Source: Maratus speciosus (taxonomy: Eukaryota > Arthropoda > Arachnida > Araneae > Salticidae). Taken from it: a stretch of DNA of 64,000 nt. The notes beneath the pieces are model-generated. The model ran no database searches and was not told the origin of the DNA. It saw only the letters and a list, made by a program, of their open reading frames with translations. The stretch is taken from positions 598,971,038 to 599,035,037 of the forward strand of contig OZ010786.1 in NCBI GenBank assembly GCA_963932465.1, read 5' to 3'. How positions within the stretch are numbered: the first letter of the stretch is position 1; the number at the start of each line of letters is the position of its first letter. The translations under genes and the position numbers were made by a program. This document shows, piece by piece, positions 50,291 through 60,950 of the stretch.

Positions 50291-50774
50291 CTATAAAAGT
50301 AAGCAATACAATGAATGAAAATATTGAGCTTGTTTTGCGCATAAAAAGTGAAACTTCATGGTGTATCATTCTCGATAAACCAATTTTTAATAATAAAAAT
50401 ACCATTAAAATAGGGGCTAATCCATGAAATCATGGACACACATTGAAAAAAATTAATATTTATGATTGTGCATTTATTACTTTTTTTTAGAAACAAAAAT
50501 GTTCAAAGTTATTTTTCCATGCAAAATAAAAATTGGCAACAGTGTTTTCATTTCAAAATGGCTACCATTATGCAACCATGTGCTTCGTGATTTTCGGAGA
50601 TCGCAATATTATGGATTTTTTAAGTTCGTCCTCTGCTATAATTGGTAAGTTTGAAACATTTTACTATGTTTATACCTTTTTCATATCTAATAGTTACATA
50701 ATGAATACCTTTTTAAAGTAACAGATTGCTTAATTGTAAATCAAATCGCTACATGAATATATCTTTGTTACACA

Positions 50775-50789
50775 TGTAACGTGAGTCAC
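50775..50789 (+). repeat. Subterminal repeat TGTAACGTGAGTCAC, left copy 1
   Basis: Exact 15-mer near the left end of the 50414-54666 transposon. It contains the AP-1 heptamer TGAGTCA. Likely a transposase-binding site (inference). Confidence 0.85.
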
Positions 50790-50940
50790 AAAAACATGCA
50801 TTTTTCATCTCTACTGGAAATATGCTGAATGTATTTACGTATAATTTCATACTTTCCTTCTGTGATATGCTAACAATTAATATATAATCCTAAAAATAAA
50901 TTATAAGCTTTAAATATATAGAATAAACACTAATTCATTT

Positions 50941-50971
50941 GGTAATGTGAGTCACATGTAACGTGAGTCAC
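50941..50971 (+). repeat. Subterminal repeats, left copies 2 and 3
   Basis: Two copies in tandem: a diverged GGTAATGTGAGTCAC at 50941-50955 and an exact TGTAACGTGAGTCAC at 50957-50971. Confidence 0.85.
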
Positions 50972-51078
50972 ATCCATGTAATGAGTTACTTTGGAAAAAA
51001 AGTTAATACTGTATTTTATTTTTTAAATATTGCTATTAAGTTGCATAGAAAATCTTTTTTATATATTCGACCTGTTTT

Positions 51079-51891
51079 TAACACTTTCCAACAAAGTTGA
51101 AAATTGTTTATGCATTCGGTTTGTCTGTCCGTCTGTCCACTCTCTAACTCCCGTAAATAGACTCGGATTTTCATGCAATTGATAAAGGTTATTTAGGGTC
51201 ACCAAAGCATGTTTGGTATTGTATATGAAGTATGTAGGATTAGTCGTTCATTTACAGGGGCACTCAAAAGTAGTCATATTATTTTATGGGGGGGGGGGAT
51301 CGTTTGCAGAATATTTTAAAAACATTACGCTATTTCAAATGTATTGAAACTGATATAAATCAATAAATTTCACTACGATCACGTTAGAACAGGGCATTCA
51401 TAGTATTTTTCATTCATTTACAGGGACACACAAAAGAAATCAGTTACAGTACAGTACTGTCTTTGAGTAATAATTGGTGGAGTGTACGGTTTAAAATTCG
51501 GTATGCGCTTTTAAATTTAATTAATTTTTTGCATCTTACTCGTTATATATAAATTCTATACCTCAAATACAGGGCTGTACAAAAGTATTCACGCACCGTT
51601 CTCCTTATTAGAGGAAATTGCTGAAGGTAAATTTTCAACTGAAGTATATGTATTTCTTAAGTGAACTAAATTTTGGCATGCATGTAATTAATAGATTCAA
51701 ATCTATATATCCTATATAGGGCTGCTAAAAAAATTCATATAATTTTCCGATTGTGGATGGGAACAGCTGAAATTGGGTTTTGAAATGTGTTATGCGTTTC
51801 CATATGTTTGCATTAGACGTAATATTTTAATTTTTTAAGCGGTGCAGCTTTGTTACATTTTTCTGAATGTGTTGGAAATTGTTTCATAATC
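51079..51891 (+). repeat. Dispersed TIR-bounded repeat, copy 1
   Basis: Inverted AACACTTTCCAACA-like ends. Inside are four blocks of the form TACAGGGxCxCxCAAAAG at about 51252, 51419, 51569 and 51715, roughly 150 bases apart. Matches 61563-62382 in reverse. Confidence 0.8.
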
Positions 51892-51904
51892 TATGCTTGA
51901 CGCA

Positions 51905-52165
51905 TGATTTTTTTTTCAAATGCAAATCAAATTTTAATTTAATTGCTTAAAAGGCTCAAAGGCCAACCTAGTGAAAAAGATTCCATGACGGGACTCGAAC
52001 CCGGGCCATCAGTATAGCGCACCGACATTCTACCGACTAAACCACATGGCGTGAGTCCCGGCACAACACCCCGGGTTCGAGATCCGGCATGGCATCTTTT
52101 TCACAAGGTTGGCCTTTGCGCCTTTTAAGCAATTAATTTGAAATTTGATTTTCATTTGAAATATT
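51905..52165. repeat. Inverted pair of tRNA-like sequences
   Basis: Outer arms AATTGCTTAAAAGG...GGCCAACCT(A/T)GTGAAAAAGAT face each other around 52050. The minus-strand tRNA-like copy (51982-52050) has box B GGGTTCGAGTCCC and a TTTTT terminator. The plus-strand copy is only its 3' half. Confidence 0.85.
51982..52050 (-). tRNA. Degenerate tRNA-like sequence
   Basis: GCCATGTGGTTTAGTCGG opens a cloverleaf with T arm CCGGGTTCGAGTCCCG. The anticodon stem TCGGT/ACTGA holds loop GCGCTAT, lacking U33. Probably a SINE head or pseudogene. Confidence 0.5.
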
Positions 52166-52247
52166 GTATGCAAGGCGAATGTTTTTCTCTGGAAAGAAAT
52201 TTCAAGTATTAACCTATTTTTTTATCTTCTGATTTCAGATTTATTAA

Positions 52248-54136
52248 ATGGAGTCTAAAAATAATCATAAGCGTATGACTGCTGCTGAACGTCAACGAAA
52301 GAGACGTCAGAAGCTGAAGAATGAGGGTACATATGAGGAATACGAAAAAAAAGCATCTAGAAGAGGTTAGAAGATGTAGAAAAAAACAAAAAGAAGAGCT
52401 ACTTAAACTTCCAAAATCTAAGCAAAACAAAATACTTAAAGAAAAAAGATTGGCTGTTAAAAACAGAGTTACAGCATTGAGGGCAAGAAAAAGAGAAGCT
52501 TCAAATGCTAAAGCGTCGATGTCACATACTCCTCCCGCTGACATATATTACTCACCAAGTGCTTTAGGAAAGGCAACTGCTAGAGCTCGTCGTAATTTAC
52601 CATCAAGCCCAAGAAGAAGAAACGCAGTAATTAAAAGACTATATTTTTTAAATTCTTGCCAAAAAAATTCATCTGCAGAATCTGAAGCTTTCCCATCCAC
52701 TGCGAATTCACATTCGTCATGCTTTCCGGCTGAAACTGTTGAACTTGTAAAAGAGTTTTTCCAAAGAGATGATATAAGCAGGCAAGCCCCTTTAAGAAAA
52801 GATGCAATCACCGTGAAGGAGAATGGTGTTAAATCCAAAGTTCAAGTCCGGCATCTTCTGTACTCTATTACTGAAACATTCAAACTGTTTCAAGAAGATC
52901 ATCCGGAATCTAACATTGGACGAAGTAAATTTGCTGAATTTAGGCCCAAACATGTGCTACTGAGTAATAAATTGCCTCACAACGTGTGTCTCTGCAAATA
53001 TCATGAAAATTTTATTAGTGCTCTTTCTTCATTACATAAAGCTTTTCCAACTGTTTTCCCTGTCTATTCAAATGCATTTCCAGAAACTGTAATATGCAAA
53101 ACACCAAAAGAGGACTGTTGGTACAACCATTGCAGTGAGTGTAAGGAAGGGTTAGGTTTAAAAAAAACATACATTGAGAATACAGATATTGACATTTTGA
53201 AGTATGTGAAATGGTATGAATGGAAAAAAGATAGTGAAACCCATATTCAAAAGATAATGGAGGAAGGAACAGCTGAAGAACTCATTTCACACATCTCTAA
53301 TCTCACACCAACATTTTTGGAACACTGTTATGTAAAAAGACATCACGCAGAGGAGTACCAAAAACAACGTAATTCTGTTACCACATCCATTAAAAGAGCT
53401 CTGATACAAGTTGACTTCGCAGAAAATTAATTATACATGCAGCTTTCAAGATGAAATACAGAGTGCACATTGGCAACAAAGTCAGGTGAGCTTATTTACA
53501 GCTGCCATCTGGCATTCTGGCACACTTCATCCTTTGGTGCTGGCTTCTGATAATACCATACATTCAAAGGAAACTGTCGTAGCTTATATTGATAAAATTC
53601 TAGAGTGTCTCCCCAGAGATTTAGTGGAAGTGGATATTTGGTCAGATGGACCATCATCACAATTCAAAAACCGCTTCATTGCAGTAGCTCTCCGTGCATT
53701 ACACAAAAAATACAATTTCATAATAAAATGGAATTTCTTTCCTACTTCGCATGGCAAAGGGCCGGTGGATGGAATTGGAGGATCAGTTAAAAGACAGGTT
53801 TACGGAGCTGTATGTAGCAGACAGTACATTGTGATAAATGCTGCAAGTTTTGTTGCAGCTTTTAATAATACATCATCTAAGAAGATTACTGTTCTTGCGA
53901 TAACTTGCGCCGAAATTCAAAAGCGAAACAAATCTCTGGAATTGGAAGATCTATTTAACAATGCACAACCAATTCCAAATATCTCAAAAATCCATCAGTT
54001 AGTGGCAAGGGATGGTAATGTTATAACAAATAGACTAACAAATGCAATTCCACAAGATGTTGAAGATCCCCAAGTTGGTGAATGGAAAGTGATAAGAAGC
54101 AAGAATAATTGCTTAACAATTAAAAAAATTGTTTAA
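52248..54136 (+). pseudogene. Transposase-like gene of an uncharacterized metazoan family, two frameshifts
   Basis: The reading frame starts at ATG 52248, ten bases after a strong acceptor (TTATCTTCTGATTTCAG), so a 5' UTR intron is likely. The N-terminus has a very basic segment (MTAAERQRKRRQKLKNEG) and then a Lys/Arg-rich helical stretch. Mid-protein are Cys/His clusters: HNVCLCKYHENF near 52980 and ICKTPKEDCWYNHCSEC near 53095, possibly zinc-binding. The C-terminal third carries DFAEN, then QDEIQSAHW, SDGPSSQFKNR and HGKGPVDGIGGSVKR, an order of acidic motifs that suits an RNase-H-fold DDE/DDD enzyme. I recognise this set from 'uncharacterized proteins' repeated in arthropod and cnidarian genomes. 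Two breaks: a frame change in the A8 run at 52345-52352 (original frame stops at 52370), and a 4-base ATTA duplication just after DFAEN (stop at 53428-53430). It ends at TAA 54134-54136. The function as a transposase is inferred. Confidence 0.75.
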
Positions 54137-54247
54137 ATTTCTGTATATAATGTCTCAATTGTGTTTTTTAAAATTATTATTGATAACTAACAACTATTGT
54201 ATTCAAGTAAATCGGCAGAAAAATGATAATGAATGCTATGAAAGAGA

Positions 54248-54285
54248 TGTAACGTGAGTCACATTTTCTGTGTAACGTGAGTCAC
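54248..54285 (+). repeat. Subterminal repeats, right copies 1 and 2
   Basis: Exact TGTAACGTGAGTCAC at 54248-54262 and at 54271-54285, about 110 bases downstream of the transposase-like stop codon. Confidence 0.88.
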
Positions 54286-54459
54286 AGCATTTTTTTTTCT
54301 TTACAGCTTAAATAATTCCTTCATTTCAAATCTACTCTATCATTAAAATATTTCAATATATATATATAAAAGGTTCCATCATCCTTTAATTTTGTATCCA
54401 TGAGTGTTTGGAAGAAATTTAAATTTTAAATGTCTATTTACATTCCATGTCATTTTTAC

Positions 54460-54474
54460 TGTAACGTGAGTCAC
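54460..54474 (+). repeat. Subterminal repeat, right copy 3
   Basis: Exact TGTAACGTGAGTCAC in the same orientation as all other copies. Confidence 0.88.
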
Positions 54475-54638
54475 ACATCTGTTTTTACCTGAAATACTCA
54501 TTTAAACATAAAATATTTTTTGAGCTACCTATGAAACAAATCCATATACATAGTCAATATGAAAAACGAAAAAAGTAAAACAATTGAATCTAAAATGTAT
54601 ACAGAGCAATTTATTTTGATTTAAATATTCTTTCCACT

Positions 54639-54653
54639 TGTAACGTGAGTCAC
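54639..54653 (+). repeat. Subterminal repeat, right copy 4
   Basis: Exact TGTAACGTGAGTCAC ending three bases before the right TIR (TGGATTAGCCC, 54656-54666). Confidence 0.88.
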
Positions 54654-54670
54654 GCTGGATTAGCCCATAG

Positions 54671-54849
54671 GCATTGCTATGTGCAATAAATTTTCTGTCA
54701 AGGTTCTAATTCATTAAAACCGGTTACATAGAAGTATGATTTCTGGATTTAAGAAATTTGAATGTTTTTCCGAGGCTACTATGTATGCGTAAATAACATG
54801 TTATGTTTTTCCCTTTTAAATTACAAATATAAATGAATCTGGTATTGCA
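54671..54849. other. Short unassigned intronic sequence
   Basis: No feature. Confidence 0.5.
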
Positions 54850-55255
54850 TATCTACTAAAAAACAACTTTTCAAAAGTAAAAAAAAAGCCAAGCAAAAAA
54901 AAAAAAGAAAAGAAAAAAGGGAAAAGTTGTGGCTAAAAAATAGTGTGATATCAAATTTCCAAGCTAATATTATGGTACTTATTTAACATTTTTTATTAAA
55001 AATTTACCATTTTATTAGAAATTTGTGTAAAATATGGAAAGATGGCTGCCAAGCTCATCATGCATAATTAAAAAAAATTAATTTTCAGAAACACGTTATG
55101 ATGTATTTAGTAAAGGAGAAAAGGCTTTCTATCAACGCATACTTAGGTACTCGACTTACATATGGTAAATTTTTAATAAAAAATGTTAAATAAGTACCAT
55201 AATATTAGCTTGGAAATTTGATATCACACTATTTTTTAGCCACAACTTTCCCCTT

Positions 55256-55288
<33 letters not shown>

Positions 55289-55336
55289 GCTTGGCTTTTT
55301 TTTTACTTTTGAAAAGTTGTTTTTTAGTAGATATCA
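54850..55336. repeat. 487-bp palindrome
   Basis: Left arm 54850-55010 (ATATCTACTAAAAAACAACT, AGCTAATATTATGGTACTTA) is mirrored at 55163-55336 around a loop of about 150 bases. A- and T-rich tracts differ in length between arms. Confidence 0.88.
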
Positions 55337-55339
55337 GTT

Positions 55340-56530
55340 CTTTTTTTTAAACAGATTATATATAATTGAAATAATTCTACTCGCTAAAATTAGTCCTTGT
55401 ATAGCTTTTATAAGCAGGGAACAAACCCAATAGTATACACTTTGTTTACCTATCATTCATTTTTTAGAGTAATTAATAATTTAAAAGTAACGAAAGTCAA
55501 TTTCTTCTTTCAAAGTATCAGTCTTTCTCAATTTATATCGCCTTAAAATTTTCTATGAAGGATGAAAATTTAGTAAAAATCAAATAGAGTCAAAATAAAA
55601 TATATATTTACAGTTAGTCTGTCAGTTAATTGTTTGTTCTAACTTTTTTTGCTGACGGTTTTGCAAAATAAATTTATCTTTACAAATACCTACGGAAAAT
55701 CCGAGAATGAAGCCCCGCAGGCATCTAAAGAATCGAAGATCTGTCTAAAGAAGTAAATCTAGCAATTCTAGACATGATGATGAAACATTTTTGATAAAAA
55801 AAATCTAAAAATTTAAAGATATAAACTGTACATATAACTTCATCTTCATTTAGATCGTGTTGTAGAGAAGAAAGAATAAATATGTAATTTTACTCAAGTC
55901 TGTTTATCCATATCTATTTGCATAAATGTGGGAATAAAATTTCGTATAAAAATTCCCGTAAATTGATTATATTTAATAGTCTATTATTAAAGCCGCATAA
56001 ACATTAGAATAAAATTTTTTTGCAGTTAAAAATTGCCTGAAATCTATAGTCTTATCGTTCGTCAAATTTTTTATATGTTTTTTTAATACCCAGACACCTT
56101 TCCTAAACTCTGACAAAAGATCACAGAAATACTGAAATTATCCAAATACTTATACCTTTCTATCGTATTTCTTTTTTTGAGTGGGGGGGGGGGTGAGGAA
56201 GGGCGCTTAAGAACTTCGTTTTGTTCTTAGAATTCTGAATTAATCATTGAAAAGATCTACCTACATAAGTCTTGTTGCAGAATTTTCATTAGGTAAGAGT
56301 TGCATCAACTTATACATCATGTGAATATATTAAATTACTTTTGTAAAATACTAGATGGGAGCCATTGATATTTTCAGAGCATTTGCCTACATTTTAAACT
56401 TAAATCATTTACAACTATTCATTAATTTTCTATATGAATTAAAGAAGTCGTTGTTTCCATGGCAACTGTACCTTTCGCTATTGCTTGCTTGTTTGTTTGT
56501 TTTATTGAACACATATATATCAGATCACGT
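55340..56530. other. Unassigned intronic AT-rich sequence
   Basis: No feature beyond a G10 run at 56186. Confidence 0.5.
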
Positions 56531-56532
56531 GG

Positions 56533-56619
56533 GGATCACGGCGGGATTCGAACCCGCCCCCACCTACGTTCTCAAGCGATTAGCGGCGTGGTGTCTTATC
56601 CACTCAGCCACGGTGGGCC
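56533..56619 (-). tRNA. Class II (Ser/Leu-type) tRNA-like sequence
   Basis: On the minus strand box A TGGCTGAGTGG and box B GGTTCGAATCC are perfect, with a long variable arm (87 bases overall). Acceptor pairing is imperfect (GGCCCAC against GTGATCC) and the anticodon stem is poor. Likely a tRNA pseudogene or SINE head. Confidence 0.5.
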
Positions 56620-56883
56620 ACTATTGCTTTATCTAATACCCAGATACTCAAATTTAACCAGCTGCGCTTAGAATCATGCTCATAACAGAGTACATTTATA
56701 TGTAAGAGTGGTGACACATATGCACAAGTCGTGTACTCATATTCAAGTTTTTGTCCAAAGTACAGTAACTCAGTTTTCATTAATAGACGTGGAAGATTTC
56801 GATTAAACTAACCAAAAAAGTTTAAAAACATTGGCTTTCTGATTTGATTTTATTCAAAATCGTCTTAACCAACCAAAGTTAAT

Positions 56884-56994
56884 GTCCGGGATCCAGAGTG
56901 TTTACTGCAAACATAAAAAAGTTTTCAAAAATGCAGGCTTCTGATTGATCAATCTCATCGCGCTAATAGCGTAAAATCTATCTTGATCCCGGCC
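56884..56994. mobile_element. GGATCC hairpin MITE, copy 1
   Basis: CCGGGATCCAGAGTG on the left, TCTTGATCCCGGCC on the right. Contains ATGCAGGCTTCTGATTGATC. Confidence 0.7.
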
Positions 56995-57010
56995 TATTCA
57001 ACGTCCTTTA

Positions 57011-57187
57011 AATATTCGAGAAAGCCTTGACAAGTCAGGAAAATATCACACAAAGCAGGCAAAACAAAGAAGAAAAATCATTCATTGGCTCGTTCATATC
57101 CACGAACCAATGAATGATTTTGTTCCTTTGCTTTGCCTGCTTTGTGTGATGTTTTTGTGACGCGTGTCAAGACTTTCTCAAATATTT
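57011..57187. repeat. 177-bp palindrome
   Basis: TCACACAAAGCAGGCAAA...AAATCATTCATTGG on the left arm is mirrored on the right; loop CTCGTTCATATCCACGAA. Confidence 0.9.
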
Positions 57188-57189
57188 AG

Positions 57190-57600
57190 GGGGCGTTTGT
57201 TTATTTCACCACCATGAAGCTATGAAAGGAGAGGAGCAGATATGTCAATCTTCCCGTGTGAAAAACTACATAAAAAAACGAGTTCTTTCCCCCTGTTCTG
57301 CCCTTTTCTCTCTTGATTTTGACCAATAGCAGCCCATTTAGCAGTCTCCAGTGCAAGATGCAGCTATATATGGCGGACGCAAGGGGGAGGGTGTTAGCGT
57401 GACCAATGACATAATAGGCCAGTTCATGACGTTTAAAAGTCACACGGAGTTGGATCATCTTTACACGATGATTAGTACAAAGCGGTGCGCCGATTTTATT
57501 TTTTTGTGTGTCCATTGCCGTGTACAGATAATCAACTACGTGTGACGTGATGAGCTGGCCACACTTAGGAACAGCTTCAAATGACGTCATCTACTTCGAG
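57190..57600. other. Higher-GC non-coding stretch
   Basis: A 129-codon minus-strand ORF crosses it but has no family motif. The segment holds CTATATATGGCGGACGC. No function assigned. Confidence 0.4.
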
Positions 57601-57609
57601 GCAAACGAA

Positions 57610-58115
57610 AAAGGACAGGCTACCGCGGCGCTACAGCATCTAGAATATATAGTGTGGAAATCCAATCAGTCGATCACAGCGATATCTGCAGGATATTTCC
57701 CAAAACTCCAAGACAATTTGGTCTAGATGCTGTAACATTTTTTTTTAACGTTTTATTAACTTACATTTGACCTGTGTGCTTGGCTGTGTATTGCTGGGAT
57801 AGTCGATTTCTACAACATATAATCTAGACGCTATAACGGAGCTATAGTTTCTAGAAGACATAGTTTAAAAATCGGCTTATTAAAAAAGCGCTAAAAATTG
57901 TATCCCATAAATGTTGAACGAGGCTGAACGACGAATGTCGATTACAGCGACATATGGTAATTCCAACATAACTATTTCAAAAGAAAACGTTTCTCTCAGA
58001 GAAGATCTAGAAAATGTTGCTCCTATCGACATTTGTCATTCAGTATTTTTCAATATTTATGGGATTCAATTTTTAGCACTTTTTAAAGAATTACTGGAAT
58101 AGCCGGTTTCCACAC
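57610..58115. repeat. Diverged inverted-repeat element related to 58997-59312
   Basis: TCTAGAATATATAGTGTGG at 57640 and CCACACTATGA at 58110 face each other. Internal GTCGAT(C/T)ACAGCGA words occur at 57672 and 57938. Confidence 0.6.
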
Positions 58116-58118
58116 TAT

Positions 58119-58232
58119 GACCGCGTGATCTAGGTAGATTTTTCTGTGTTATCGTAACGAGATTGACCAATCAGAAGCCAGAATTTTTGCTAACTTTTCA
58201 CTGTTTGCAAAATTGTACCTGGATCCCGGCCT
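58119..58232. mobile_element. GGATCC hairpin MITE, copy 2
   Basis: GACCGCGTGATCTAGGTAG to CTGGATCCCGGCC, with GACCAATCAGAAGCCAGAAT inside. Directly abuts the preceding element. Confidence 0.7.
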
Positions 58233-58602
58233 ATATTTCTAGACGCTATAACTGAGCTCAGGAATAGTACAGAAAGCAAACTCCGTATTTTGATACATTA
58301 AGGCCAAGATCTAATTAGGAACAAGTGTGTCTCTATAACGAAGTAGCGACATACGGCCAATAAATGTTTATTGGTAAAAGTGATAAAAACAAATCGTTAA
58401 AGTTCTTTGCGAGCACGCCATTATCGTCAGGTTAATGCATGCTGAATTATTTCCCTAGTCTAATAGAGATCGTCCATGCGCGTATCTTCTAATGGAGGAT
58501 ATTCCAAATAGGGGTTCGAGGCTGAAAAAGCCACGTGGTACCGGTCATTTACCCAAAGAATTTCTAACTGATAAGAAGGGAAACAGGAAACTACACTGTT
58601 AA

Positions 58603-58755
58603 AAATATCGTGAAAAATTACCTCGGTTCTTACAGGTTCTCTATTTTCTGACCAATGAGAACGCTACATAAACGCCTATGAAGCGTTCTCATTGGTCAGA
58701 ATACAGATAGCCTTTAAAAACAGAGGTAATTTTTCGCGATATTTTTAACAGTATA
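58603..58755. mobile_element. 153-bp palindromic MITE
   Basis: ACTGTTAAAAATATCGTGAA on the left is mirrored on the right; internal CCAATGAGAACGCT/AGCGTTCTCATTGG. TA on both sides. Confidence 0.85.
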
Positions 58756-58996
58756 CTACTGCTTTCTCCCATGAACTGTTTCATTGGCTAGCGGGGATTT
58801 ACATTACGTAGACGGAGCCTTCCCTTCTTTACGCTAGACGTTCTTGCCTTGACCATGTGATCATAACCTAGATTGAATATCCTCTATTCAAGAAAGCGGA
58901 TTGCCGTACTTTCGACAAAAGCTTGAAATGAGCATGCCTCCTGTGCATATATCACCACTCTTATGTATAAAGGCTCTCTGTTATGGTGTTGTTTCT

Positions 58997-59312
58997 GATA
59001 CAGCGCCTAGAATACCTAGCGTGGAAATATGCTATCCAAACAGTTCTAAAAATTTGTATCCCTTAAATGTGCGATGATACTGCTAAAATTTCAAGTGTCG
59101 ATCGCAGCGACATCTGTGGGATTTTCGTATTACTATTATTACATTGTATAGACTAGCAATTTCTTGCAGTTGTAGAAAATATCCTGCAGATGTCACTGCG
59201 ATCTGCATATTACAGCAGTATCATTGCACATTTAAGGGATACAATATTTTAGCGCTTTTTTAAGTATTACAGGGTTAACCGATTTCAACACTATATATTC
59301 TAGGCGCTATAG
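58997..59312. repeat. 316-bp palindromic element
   Basis: AGCGCCTAGAATACCTAGCG...AATGTGCGATGATACTGCT...GCAGCGACATCTG on the left is mirrored on the right (ATTCTAGGCGCT end). Confidence 0.82.
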
Positions 59313-59526
59313 TTTCTGAGCGCTGTTGGTTAAATTTCGATATTCGTGTTTTAGAGTGAGCAATAGAGAAAAGTACTAAAACTATTGAAACAACAACTTC
59401 TTTAATATTGAAATGTATAGCAAAGGAGTTCAGAATCAATGCCTTAAATAGTTTCGAATACGCACTGTTGTTATGACATCAATACCCTTCCTGGATGTGG
59501 AAATGCAAAATTGTGTTCAACATAAT

Positions 59527-59684
59527 TGGCCGCAATCTAGATAGATTTTTCGCTGTTAGCGAAACGAGATTCATTAATCAGAAGCTTGCACTTTTGCGAA
59601 CTTTTCGCTGTTTGCAGCAATGCAGGCTATTGATTAGTGAATCTCGTTTCGCTAACAGCAAAAAATCCATCTGGATCCCAGCCT
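59527..59684. mobile_element. GGATCC hairpin MITE, copy 3
   Basis: GGCCGCAATCTAGATAGATT to ATCTGGATCCCAGCC. The arms share TTCGCTGTTAGCGAAACGAG. The most symmetric of the four. Confidence 0.8.
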
Positions 59685-59749
59685 AAATTTCTGTAAACAT
59701 TGCACTTCATCCATGGCACTAAGAAAATGACTCAAAACTTTTATGACAT

Positions 59750-59850
59750 AGGTCGGGATCCAGAAGCAGCAAAAATTCTCAAACATTCTGGCTTCTGATT
59801 GGTCAAACTCATTTCGCTAACAGCGAAAAATCTATCTGGATCTCGGCCAT
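59750..59850. mobile_element. GGATCC hairpin MITE, copy 4
   Basis: GGTCGGGATCCAGAAGC to ATCTGGATCTCGGCC, with GGCTTCTGATTGGTCAAACT inside. Confidence 0.75.
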
Positions 59851-60560
59851 AGTTTTCTTCGATGAAATCAATGCAAAAGGATAATATAAAAAATTTTAAA
59901 AGACTTCTAAAATGATTTGGTGGGTTTATCGCTGTTTGGCATAATTTATAAACTTTAGAATTAATTAACAGTTTTTCGCTAATTAAGAATAGAAAATTTG
60001 TGTTTTTAAAGCTGAATTTTACAAAAGCACGTAGATTGAGTAAATGTCTGTCCAAAAATGCAATCCTTACTTTTTTATGTCCATTATTTAAGTCTCTACC
60101 TTGATTGAACCATAAATTGTGACGAAGAAAATAAATCGGTCATTTTCAGTTTCTCGACATTATTTTAAAAAATCTATATCTCTGTTTATAATTAATTTAT
60201 GAGAATGCATTTGGTCTCAAATTGAAGATCTTTTCCATTAGGTCCTTCTGGTTTTGGTTTTATTTTTCTGCGATGATTGGTTCTTTTGATATGGGAAATT
60301 TTACGCTGGCATGTTTGGTTGGTTTAACATGGAGATGTTGTCATCAGTATAATAAGCAGTTACGGTGTCTTGCGTTTTATTCTTGGCGTTTGTTTGTTTG
60401 GCAAGGTTAGCATTTTTTTTTCAGCTTGGCTTGGCAGAACGACCGTCCTGCTTGATATACAGTTTATCTCATTAACATGGAAATCAACAAATATTTGCAT
60501 CGTTTATTTGACCATTGCGATTAGCCCATTGTTGCAATATCCTCAGCACATTAATGCAAT
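59851..60560. other. Unassigned intronic sequence
   Basis: Short ORFs only, without family motifs. Confidence 0.5.
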
Positions 60561-60564
60561 ATCG

Positions 60565-60950
60565 TTAATGTAATAATTATTTTTAATTGCCACGTAGTCT
60601 TCAAGCAATTACCGTTAACATTGCCAAGAACCAATCCTTTATTTAAAAATAAAATAAAGACTGCCTAAGTTTAAAATTCAATAACGATAATAAATATAAA
60701 TATGAAATAAGAGAAATGATTATATTTAATTGAAATGGTGGCTTAGTAATATTGTAATACCATTAATGAGATATTTATTTTTAATTACCACATAATCTGC
60801 AAACACTTAATAGTAATATCGTCAGGACCCAATTCTTTATTTAATAATAAAAAAAGGCTAAATTTAAAATTCAATAATTTATTAACTATAATAAATATAA
60901 AGATGAAATAGTAAAATGTTTATAGTTAAGTGAAATGGTAGCTTATAAGC
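60565..60950 (+). repeat. 195-bp direct tandem duplication, diverged
   Basis: ATTATTTTTAATTGCCACGT...CCAATCCTTTATTTAAAAATA...GAAATGGTGGCTTA recurs with substitutions from about 60770 (TTATTTTTAATTACCACAT, GAAATGGTAGCTTA). Confidence 0.85.

Larger units (their letters stand above)
50414..54666 (+). mobile_element. 4253-bp DNA transposon, 4-bp TSD, GGGCTAATCCA termini, possible Sola-like superfamily
   Basis: The left end reads GGGCTAATCCATG and the right end, on the other strand, GGGCTAATCCAGC. Both are flanked by ATAG (50410-50413 and 54667-54670). Seven same-orientation copies of TGTAACGTGAGTCAC, one of them diverged, lie near the two ends (three left, four right). A transposase-like pseudogene occupies 52248-54136. 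A TIR-bounded repeat (51079-51891) and an inverted tRNA-like pair (51905-52165) sit between the left end and the gene, probably later insertions. Known superfamilies with 4-bp TSDs include Sola, so that name is inference only. The element lies in the prokineticin-like intron in antisense orientation to that gene. Confidence 0.8.

Noticed and set aside
57201..57590. 129-codon minus-strand ORF
   Set aside because: No recognisable domain, no splice or start context, and embedded in hairpin-rich intron sequence.
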